Below the pieces are notes generated by a model, which worked only from the letters and a program-made list of their open reading frames with translations, did no database searches and was not told where the DNA came from. A program made the position numbers and the translations under genes. Shown here in pieces: positions 51,251 to 59,700 of a DNA stretch of 64,000 nt; position 1 is the first letter of the stretch, and each line of letters starts with the position of its first letter. Source of the stretch: Emiliania huxleyi CCMP1516. Its lineage: Eukaryota > Haptophyta > Isochrysidales > Noelaerhabdaceae. The stretch lies in the NCBI RefSeq assembly GCF_000372725.1, contig NW_005200333.1:994934-1058933 (forward strand), written 5' to 3'.

Positions 51251-53575
51251 TCACTCGACGCACGCGAGTCGCGCCCAGCCGCACAGCGCGAGCTTCCGCG
51301 TGGGCGCCGGACGCGGCCCCGCCCGTGGCGCTGCGGCCTCCGCCGCTGGGGCTTGCGAGGGCGGGGCGAAGCAGAGCCGACTGAGCGCGCGGCTAGCGTG
51401 CGTGCAGCGGTCTTCCTTGGCGCTGGCCGCGGCGGCGGGCGGCGGGCCGCGCGCCGCGGCGGGCTCGCTCGATGCCGGACGGAGGGCGAGCCCTGCCGGA
51501 TTTGCCACCTGCTCCAGCGCCCGCGCCTCCCCCTCCTCCGCCTGCGCCGCCGTGCCGGCCGCTGACCCCGCGTCGCCCCGCGTCGCCCCGCGCCGCCCCG
51601 CCTCCTCGCCTGCAGCCGCCGCCTCGCCTGCTGCAGCCTTTGCAGCCGCCTCCTCGCCTGCAGCCGCCTTTGCAGCCGCCACCTCGCCTGCAGCCGCCTC
51701 CTCGCCTGCAGCCGCCTCCTCGCCTGCAGCCGCCTTTGCAGCCGCCGCCTCGCCTGCAGCAGCCGCCTCGCCTGCAGCCGCCTCCTCGCCTGCAGCCGCC
51801 TCTTCGCCTGCAGCCGCCTCCTCGGCTGCAGCCGCCTCCTCGCCTGCAGCCGCCTCCTCGCCTGCAGCAGCCTCCTCGCCTGCAGCAGCCGCCTCGCCTG
51901 CAGCAGCCGCCTCCTGTGCCTCCGAGGGGCGGCAGAACATCGAGTGCTCCTTTAGCTCCGAGCCCACCTCGCCGCCGCCGCCGCCGCCGGGGCCGCCCCG
52001 CCCCCCCTCCGTAGCGCCGCTTCCGCCACCCGCGGCGCCGCCGGTTGGCGCCTTGGTCGCGGCGGCGGCGCCGCCGAGGTCGTGGAGCATCGCGTCGACG
52101 GCCTTCTGGGCTGCCTGGAGCAGCGCCGCCGCGCCAGGGCCGTGTCGGCTCGGCGGAGCCGCGAGGGGGCGCTGCTCCTCCCTTGGCCCCTCGTGCGCAC
52201 CCAGCCTCTGCTCCACGATCGCCGCCAGGTCGAGGGCGAGATCCGCCGAGATCGAGATCCGCCGAGACCCGTCGAGGGCGGGAGCCGCGCGCAAGCCGCG
52301 CCCCGCCCAGAGACCGGCCGCGCCTCTATCGGCAGCCGCGTCGGTGGTAGGGGCGTCAGTGGCGGGGGTACCGGTGGCGGCATCATCGGCGGCGGCAGCG
52401 GCGGCGGCGGCGGCATCGGCAGCGGCGGCGTGGGCGGCTGCGTCGGTGGCAGGGATGTCGGCGGCGGCGTCGGCGATGTCAGCGGTGGCGGAGGCGGCGG
52501 GAGGGGAGGCGGCGGTGGCGGCGCAGGCGGTGTCGTTGTCGGCGATGGAGGCGTCGGCGTCGTCCTTAGGGTCGTCGGCGGTGGAGGCGGCAGGGGCGTC
52601 GCATAGGGAGGCTTCCGCGCAGCGGGAGGCTTCAGCCGGGGCTTCTGCCGTAGCGGAGCCGACGCCATCCTGCGCCGCCGCCCCTCCTGGGGAGAGCACC
52701 TCCCGCACCTCCCGCAGCCGCTCCAGCGCGGCGGCGCGCCGCGCGGCCGCCCTCGCCGCGCGCACGTTGAGTGGACCCGCGGAGGAGACCGGCGCAGAGG
52801 CCTCCGCAGTGCGGCTCGCCGAGGCCGTCGCCTGCTCCGCCTCACCGCCAGACATGACGCCAGACATGACGCCAGACATGACGCCAGACATGACGCCCGC
52901 ATCGACGCCCGCATCGACGCCCGCATCGCCGCCAGACGCGGCGCCAGGCGTGGCGTCAGGCGTGCCAGCCGCACCGCTCGCCCGCAACCGCGAGGGGCCA
53001 TCCTCCAGGTGGAGCGGCGGCTGGGGCGAGCCCTCGCCCTCGCCGCCGTGGCCTGCGCCAAAGGTGAGGGCGACCACCGGGAGCTCAGGCTGCCGCCTGC
53101 GCCGCCTGCGCCGCTCCTCGCGCCTGTCGCGTGAGCCCGTCGCCGACCCTCCAGAGCGGGCACTCGACCACAGGGAAGCGCCCCCCTCGCTATTGCAAGG
53201 CCTCGCCTCGCGCACGACCGGCTCGGAGGGCGTCGCGCAAGACGGCGCACGTTCTGCGGCGGCGCCGTCCCCAGTCATCTCTGAGAGCTTTGCCGGCCGC
53301 TCAGAGAGGTAGTCCTGCGTGCAGAGAGCGCAGCGGCACAACGATGTGCGGAGGCAGGCGATGTCCGCCGGCGCCTGCCGAAGCTGCAGCGAGGTGCGCG
53401 GCGTCGTTGAGCGCGGCGGGGCGCGCGGGAGCCGACTCTTGAGAAGCCGGAGCGCGCCGCTGGCAGCGGCGGCGTCGGGGCTGCTGACCGCGGCGGGGCA
53501 AGTGGCCGCGGCGTCGGGGCCGCTGGCCGAAGGGTGCTGCCACATGCAGAAATGGCGGTTGTGCCACAAGAGCAA
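51251..53575 (-). CDS. Ala/Glu-rich low-complexity protein, unknown function
   Basis: A 774-residue open frame. More ordered parts: CLRTSLCRCALCTQDYLSER near the N-terminus, RRISISADLALDLAAIVEQR and LLQAAQKAVDAMLHDLGGAA in the middle, HASRALSRLCFAPPSQAP near the end. The rest is repeat: MSGV x4 (52850-52890), AAAD-rich stretches, and an 18-bp repeat coding AAAGEE/AAAAGE (51600-51920). The opposite strand is also open over much of its length, a GC-bias effect; this strand is preferred because it has the ordered blocks and a better start. Possible introns are not resolved. Confidence 0.45.
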   Translation of the reverse strand: MLLWHNRHFCMWQHPSASGPDAAATCPAAVSSPDAAAASGALRLLKSRLPRAPPRSTTPRTSLQLRQAPADIACLRTSLCRCALCTQDYLSERPAKLSEMTGDGAAAERAPSCATPSEPVVREARPCNSEGGASLWSSARSGGSATGSRDRREERRRRRRRQPELPVVALTFGAGHGGEGEGSPQPPLHLEDGPSRLRASGAAGTPDATPGAASGGDAGVDAGVDAGVMSGVMSGVMSGVMSGGEAEQATASASRTAEASAPVSSAGPLNVRAARAAARRAAALERLREVREVLSPGGAAAQDGVGSATAEAPAEASRCAEASLCDAPAASTADDPKDDADASIADNDTACAATAASPPAASATADIADAAADIPATDAAAHAAAADAAAAAAAAADDAATGTPATDAPTTDAAADRGAAGLWAGRGLRAAPALDGSRRISISADLALDLAAIVEQRLGAHEGPREEQRPLAAPPSRHGPGAAALLQAAQKAVDAMLHDLGGAAAATKAPTGGAAGGGSGATEGGRGGPGGGGGGEVGSELKEHSMFCRPSEAQEAAAAGEAAAAGEEAAAGEEAAAGEEAAAAEEAAAGEEAAAGEEAAAGEAAAAGEAAAAKAAAGEEAAAGEEAAAGEVAAAKAAAGEEAAAKAAAGEAAAAGEEAGRRGATRGDAGSAAGTAAQAEEGEARALEQVANPAGLALRPASSEPAAARGPPPAAAASAKEDRCTHASRALSRLCFAPPSQAPAAEAAAPRAGPRPAPTRKLALCGWARLACVE

Positions 53576-53882
53576 AGGCGCGAAAAAAATTTCGCTCGAC
53601 GTTTCATGCTACCGGGGGAAACGCCCCCGCTGGTGTTCAGTCCGAGCCTGACTAATATAATTAACTAACTCCTCGTTCGGTGGCGGTTGTGACCTTCCTT
53701 TCCCATTTTCTTTCTTCCAACGCAAACCCGGTCAGCAGTCCTCCTCCGGGAATGGGTGAAAAACAAAGAAAAAGAAACCCCGGAATTCTTGACTCTCCTC
53801 CGCCTCTTCGTGCATCGGCACCATCCACTTGGCGGGTATCGCTCTGTGTCTGCTCGCGAGTCCCTACACCGGATAACCGGAT
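53576..53882. other. Short promoter interval
   Basis: Between divergent genes. 53640-53665 is AT-rich (TAATATAATTAACTAAC). No other feature seen. Confidence 0.45.
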
Positions 53883-56429
53883 ATGGAGGAGTTCATCGGG
53901 CCGCTCCGCTTCGACGAGCACAAGGCCTTCCTCCGAGTCGTCCACTCACGTGGCGGCGATGCGCTGTACCTCGGCCCACTCTTGCCCCGAGCAATCAAAC
54001 GGTACCTCAAGCACTGGCTGCCGCTCGTCGCAAGCGAGGGCGACGGCGCCCGGCTCATCCCGCCCCTCGATGTCGCCTGGGTGTGGCACCTGCACCGGCT
54101 CGCGCCTCGCCGCTATGCTGTGTACTGCAACGAGCGCTTTGGACGGGTGCTCGAGCCGGCGGCAGCGGCCTTCAAGGCACAGAGCGCTGCGGACGAGGCC
54201 GATGGCGAGACTCGCCGGCTGTGGGAGAAGCACTACGCCGACGAGCCCTTCTTCCAGCGCGGCGAGGGCGAGAGCAGCCCGGCGGAGTGGGGCCCTCGCG
54301 ACCCGCTCTCGAACCAGACGACGCTCTGCGCCGAAATCAAGACGGCGTGCGCTGCGGCTCGCAGCGAACACGGCTTCGACTACGACGTGGAGACCTGCTC
54401 CGCGCGCCAGCGCACCTTCCTCTGGCAGGTCTCGCAGCCGGCGTTCAGCGGCAGCGAGGGCTTTGCGGCCGCCGCTGGCGAACGGTACCTCCAGTTCCTG
54501 GGCCTGATGAAGAAGCACGGGTGCGAGGAGCACTTCTTCGTGCCGTCGTACGACATCGACTTTGCGTGGCACACGCACATGCTCTCCAGCACCACCTGCT
54601 ACCTCCGCGAGACCGAGGCTCTCGCCGACGCCCCCGGTGGCGTCGACCACGACGACTCGGTCAACCAGCGGCACGAGGACAGCAAGCTGCATCTGGGCGC
54701 CGCGCACAACGCGCCTGCAGACACGCCCCACAGTTGCACACACATCATGTTGGGTTGCGTAGGCTGGGCCGAGACGAAGGAGCTGTGGGCGAGTGAGCAC
54801 GGCGATGCGGCCGACCCGATCGACCGGACCGGCGTCACGTACCGCGGCGAGCCGCCGGACTGGTGGTTTGAAGCCGACGGCAGCGACATCTTCCGCGTGC
54901 TCGACTGCTTCCTGTCGGAGGAGGAGGTGGCGAACGCGCTCGAGAAGCTGAGCTGCGAGGCGAACGTCCGGGGGCGAGCTCACAGCGGCTTCGACATGGG
55001 TTGCCAGGTCAGCGGCGATGTGATGCGCCGCCTCAGAGAGCAGATCGATGCCGAGGGGGCGGTGGAAGGGCGAGAGCCGGCAGAGTTGGCGCAGCCGCCG
55101 GCGGGGCAGGAGCCGCAGCAGGAGGAGGAGCAGGAGCTGGTGGAGGTGCCTGCGAGGGTGTGCCCGGCCTCCAAGAGCGTTCCCCAGCACAAGGACAAGC
55201 CGGACGGCAAGGGCGCTGCGGTGGGCAGCTGGATCTGTGTCGTCTATCTCACCAACCAGCCAGGCAGCGCGCTCGTCCTCGTCGACGATGTGACCGGCCG
55301 CGAGTTTCGCGTCCCGGTTGTGGCGGGGCGCCTCTGCTGCTGGCCGAACGCCCGCTTCTCGCACCGCGTGGACGTGGACGCCGCGGATGCCGAGCTGGCG
55401 AGCTTCCGGAGCATGCTGGGACCCATGGCCTTCAGCCACTCCCCTTCGAAGCAGATCGTCTACACCGAAGGGGGCTGCGGCGGCGGTGGCTGTGGCGGCG
55501 GCGGCTGCGGCGGCGGCGGCGGCGGCTGCGGCGGCGGAGGCTGCGCCGGCGGCGGCGGCGGCGTACCCACAATCGTCGACTCGGCAACGGTGCGAGTCGT
55601 CGGGGTGTCCACGCTGAAAAGCGATGTGATGAACCTCGCAAAGGGAACCGCGAGCGCAGCCGCCCTCGTCGGCACTTTTGCGCCGTCCGCCTACAGCGCC
55701 GTGTGGGATACCGGGGGCATATCCTTCATTCGCCGCCGCGGCAATGTTCCGTACATGCACGAGGCGGCCGTCTCGCAGGCGCTCTGGCAGCAGCTGCAGC
55801 AGCAGATCGGTGAGCTCGAGGCGCGACTTGCCGCGATCGCAGACCTGTCAGACTATCCGAGTTGCAGCGCCTTTTGCTGCGGCGGCCCCTCCCTTGATGC
55901 TTTCAAAGCGGTCGCCGCTCTCGTCAAGGCCACGCGCGACGTGCACGTGGCAGCAGTGAACGTGCAGCTCGCGGCGTTCGGCGTGCAGCTCTGCTTCGGC
56001 GGAGGCAACTCGGCGTACTACTTGCAGGCGGCTGCAAGTCTCGAGCAGGCGATCCGCGAGGCCGAGCCGGCGCTGCAGCAAGCGCAGGCCGCAGAGGTTG
56101 CGGCTCGAGAGGGCCTCGCGCCGTTCGGCATCGCCCCGCCCGCGGCCGGATATGTGGTGCAGGGCATTGTCGCCGGAGGGGTCCTCGAGATCTCTGTGCC
56201 GGAGGGGCTCTCGGGCGGCGAGTCGCTGCAGGTTCAGACGCCCGCCGGGCTGGTGTCGGTGCAGATCCCGCCTGGCGTTGCCGCCGGCCAGTCCTTGCAG
56301 GTGCAGGCCCCGCTGCCGCCTCAATCGGCGGCGCCCGTCACCGCGCAGCCCGTGGTGGCGCAGCCAGTGGCGCCGCCTGCAGGCCTGCAGATGCAGCGGC
56401 ACCCCGTCGTGGAGGGCGTGCCCGTCTAG
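53883..56429 (+). CDS. GRDP-like (DUF1399) protein with a 2OG-oxygenase-like domain
   Basis: 848 residues, intronless. The first ~270 residues carry the two signature blocks of glycine-rich-domain proteins: PLDVAWVWHLHRLAPRRYAV with FGRVLEP, and VPSYDIDFAWHTHMLSSTTC. Residues ~330-520 look like a 2-oxoglutarate/Fe(II) dioxygenase: FRVLDCFLSEEEVANALEKL, QHKDK (HxD), VVYLTNQPGSALVLVDDVTG, FSHRVDVD (distal His). Then a Gly-Gly-Cys repeat, a domain rich in Cys (YPSCSAFCCGG), and a tail of VPEGLSGGESLQVQTPAG-type repeats. Plant GRDPs act in stress and hormone signalling; the enzymatic domain suggests hydroxylation. Metal-site function is inferred. Confidence 0.78.
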   Translation: MEEFIGPLRFDEHKAFLRVVHSRGGDALYLGPLLPRAIKRYLKHWLPLVASEGDGARLIPPLDVAWVWHLHRLAPRRYAVYCNERFGRVLEPAAAAFKAQSAADEADGETRRLWEKHYADEPFFQRGEGESSPAEWGPRDPLSNQTTLCAEIKTACAAARSEHGFDYDVETCSARQRTFLWQVSQPAFSGSEGFAAAAGERYLQFLGLMKKHGCEEHFFVPSYDIDFAWHTHMLSSTTCYLRETEALADAPGGVDHDDSVNQRHEDSKLHLGAAHNAPADTPHSCTHIMLGCVGWAETKELWASEHGDAADPIDRTGVTYRGEPPDWWFEADGSDIFRVLDCFLSEEEVANALEKLSCEANVRGRAHSGFDMGCQVSGDVMRRLREQIDAEGAVEGREPAELAQPPAGQEPQQEEEQELVEVPARVCPASKSVPQHKDKPDGKGAAVGSWICVVYLTNQPGSALVLVDDVTGREFRVPVVAGRLCCWPNARFSHRVDVDAADAELASFRSMLGPMAFSHSPSKQIVYTEGGCGGGGCGGGGCGGGGGGCGGGGCAGGGGGVPTIVDSATVRVVGVSTLKSDVMNLAKGTASAAALVGTFAPSAYSAVWDTGGISFIRRRGNVPYMHEAAVSQALWQQLQQQIGELEARLAAIADLSDYPSCSAFCCGGPSLDAFKAVAALVKATRDVHVAAVNVQLAAFGVQLCFGGGNSAYYLQAAASLEQAIREAEPALQQAQAAEVAAREGLAPFGIAPPAAGYVVQGIVAGGVLEISVPEGLSGGESLQVQTPAGLVSVQIPPGVAAGQSLQVQAPLPPQSAAPVTAQPVVAQPVAPPAGLQMQRHPVVEGVPV

Positions 56430-56723
56430 TCCGAGGAGCGCCACCGTGGAGCGGCATGTGCTGCCGCTTTCTGGGAGAGGGAGGCCCGAGAGATGATGTG
56501 CATGCTTCTGTACGTTGTTGAGGTCTGAGTCAATGCGCCTCACCGCGCGAGTACGCGAGGCGTGCGGTGTGAAGCTACGTGCGGACACTTTAGTCGCCGT
56601 CTCTGAGTCGTGTCCCCGTTGACATTTTGTTTCATGCATATTGTCGTACACTCCGGGCCCTCGCGCGGGCAAGACCCTCCCGGCTAGCTCCCTCCCGAGC
56701 TCCAACGGAGTGTTCGCGCAGTT

Positions 56724-59700
56724 CCGCCGATAACGATTGGGGTGGGGGCCCCAACTCGTGGTAGGCCACTAGTTTATCGTAGGGTACTCACGGATACCTC
56801 TCCTGAGTCCCTCTCGTGTGCCCTCGCGCACATCGCATGCGGTCTTCACTCAGCCTCCGCTGCTGTGAACACCAAACTTGCACTTCAGCTGGTGCGCGCT
56901 TTCGCCGCCTACTTTCGCGAGCGCGCTTGGCCCTTGCTCCTCATGCGCGGCGCTCTCGCTGCGCTCTCTCCCTGCTCATGGGACCTGATGCCGCGCCACC
57001 TCTGTGGCCGCTCCATCCTCTCTGACGGCGCCAGCCCTCCGGCTGCGCCATCTCTCTTTGGTTGGCACAGAATCTGTGTCTGCGCCATTCTTGCTGTCGC
57101 TGGCGACTGTTCTGGGCAGCAGTACACGATGGGCGGCGGCCTCGTCTGCCGCGCTTGTGGCGCTCTCGTGGTCGCCTCGGGTCTGCCACGACGGCCTCGT
57201 CCACCTGGCGGCCAGGGGCGGTGGCCCCACAGCCCACTCTTGGTGCTGCTGTTGCATCACGTCTCGTGGCGTGCTTCTCCTTTCTCTCTGGACCCGCCGG
57301 CGATAAGCTCTGCTGTCATGTTGCTCTGGGAGATCTCTATCCAAGGCAGCACTCCGGCACTTGCTCCGCCCGTGCAGCGGCGCTTGCTGCTCTTCGAGTG
57401 AGCCTCGTCTCGCTCTCTTTGTCTGCTCAAGCCTCGCCTCGTTCGCCCTCGTGGGCGGCGTGGCGGGCGGCTGTCTCTGCCGCCGCCTCGAGTGAGCCTC
57501 GTCTCGCTCTTCGTCTACTCGAGCCTCGTCTCGTGTGCCGCCTCGTGGGCGGCGTGGCGGGCTGCTGTCTCTGCCGCCGCCTCGAGTGAGCCTCGTCTCG
57601 CTCTTCGTCTACTCGAGCCTCGTCTCGTGTGCCGCCTCTTGGGCGGCGTGGCGGGCTGCTGTCTCTGCCTCCGCCTCGAGTGAGCCTCGTCTCGCTCTTC
57701 GTCTACTCTAGCCTCGTCTCGTGTGCCGCCTCTTGGGGGGCGTGGCGTGGCGGGCGGCTGTCTCTGCCGCCGCCTCGAGTGAGCCTCGTCTCGCTCTTCG
57801 TCTACTCGAGCCTCGTCTTGTGTGCCGCCTCTTGGGCGGCGTGGCGTGGCGGGCGGCTGTCTCTGCCGCCGCCTCGTGTGAGCCTCGTCTCGCTCTTCGT
57901 CTACTCGAGCCTCGTCTCGTGTGCCGCCTCGTGGGCGGCGTGGCGTGGCGGGCGGCTGTCTCTGCCGCCGCCTCGAGTGAGCCTCGTCTCGCTCTTCGTC
58001 TGCTCGAGCCTCGTCTCGTGGGCCGCCTCGTGGGCGGCGTGGCGTGGCGGGCGGCTGTCTCTGCCGCCGCCTCGAGTGAGCCTCGTCTCGCTCGTCGTCT
58101 ACTCGAGCCTCGTCTCGTGTGCCGCCTCGTGGGCGGCGTGGCGGGCTGCTGTCTCTGCCGCCGCCTCGAGTGAGCCTCGTCTAGCTCTTCGTCTACTCGA
58201 GCCTCGTCTCGTGTGCCGCCTCGTGGGCGGCGTGGCGGGCGGGCGGCTGTCTCTGCCGCCGCCTTGAGTGAGCCTCGTCTCGCTCTTCGTCTCCTCGAGC
58301 CTCGCCTCGTGTGCCGCCTCTTGGGCGGCGTGGCGTGGTGGGCGGCTGTCTCTGCTGCCGCCTCGAGTGAGCCTCGTCTCGCTCTTCGTCTACTCGAGCC
58401 TCGCCTCGTGTGCCGCCTCGTGGGCGGCGTGGCGTGGCGGGCGGCTGTCTCTGCCGCCGCCTCGAGTGAGCCTCGTCTGGCTCTTCGTCTACTCGAGCCT
58501 CGCCTCGTGTGCCGCCTCGTGGGCGGCGTGGCGTGGCGGGCGGCTGTCTCTGCCGCCGCCTCGAGTGAGCCTCGTCTCGCTCTTCGTCTACTCGAGCCTC
58601 GCCTCGTGTGCCGCCTCGTGGGCGGCGTGGCGTGGCGGGCGGCTGTCTCTGCCGCCGCCTCGAGTGAGCCTCGTCTCGCTCTTCGTCTACTCGAGCCTCG
58701 TCTCGTGTGCCGCCTCGTGGGCGGCGTGGCGGGCGGCTGTCTCTGCTGCCGCCTTGAGTGAGCCTCGTCTCGCTCTTCGTCTACTCGAGCCTCGTCTCGT
58801 GTGCCGCCTCGTGGGGCGGCGTGGCGGGCGGCTGTCTCTGCCCGCCTCGAGTGAGCCTCGTCTCGCTCTTCGTCTACTCGAGCCTCGTCTCGTGTGCCGC
58901 CTCGTGGGCGGCGTGGCGTGGCGGGCGGCTGTCTCTGCCGCCGCCTCGAGTGAGCCTCGTCTCGCTCTTCGTCTACTCGAGCCTCGTCTCGTGTGCCGCC
59001 TCGTGGGGCGGCGTGGCGGGCGGCTGTCTCTGCCCGCCTCGAGTGAGCCTCGTCTCGCTCTTCGTCTACTCGAGCCTCGTCTCGTGTGCCGCCTCGTGGG
59101 CGGCGTGGCGTGGCGGGCGGCTGTCTCTGCCGCCGCCTCGAGTGAGCCTCGTCTCGCTCTTCGTCTACTCGAGCCTCGTCTCGTGTGCCGCCTCGTGGGC
59201 GGCGTGGCGGGCGGCTGTCTCTGCCGCCGCCTCGAGTGAGCCTCGTCTCGCTCTTCGTCTACTCGAGCCTCGTCTCGTATGCCGCTTGTGGGGAGCGTGG
59301 CGTGGCGGGCGGCTGTCTCTGCCGCCGCCTCGAGTGAGCCTCGTCTCGCTCTTCGTCTACTCGAGCCTCGTCTCGTGTGCCGCCTCGTGGGCGGCGTGGC
59401 GGGCGGCTGTCTCTGCCGCCGCCTCGAGTGAGCCTCGTCTCGCTCTTTGTCTACTCGAGCCTCGTCTCGTGTGCCGCCTCGTGGGCGGCGTGGCGGGCGG
59501 CTGTCTCTGCCGCCGCCTCGAGTGAGCCTCGTCTCGCTCTTCGTCTACTCGAGCCTCGCCTCGTGTGCCGCCTCGTGGGCGGCGCGGCGGGCGGCCGTCT
59601 CTGCTGCCGCCTCGAGTGAGCCTCGTCTCGCTCTTCGTCTACTCGAGCCTCGCCTCGTATGCCGCTTGTGGGGAGCGTGGCGTGGCGGGCGGCCGTCTCT

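Noticed and set aside
51300-53312. A 670-aa frame on the + strand opposite the Ala/Glu-rich protein
   Set aside because: Ala/Ser/Pro-only composition, a mirror of the - strand frame; the - strand has ordered blocks.
54000-55760. A 604-aa frame on the - strand
   Set aside because: Shadow of the GRDP-like gene; no domain.
56742-57401. A 219-aa frame at the left end of the split-repeat element
   Set aside because: No recognisable domain and a composition like its GC-rich surroundings; I do not propose it as the element's protein.
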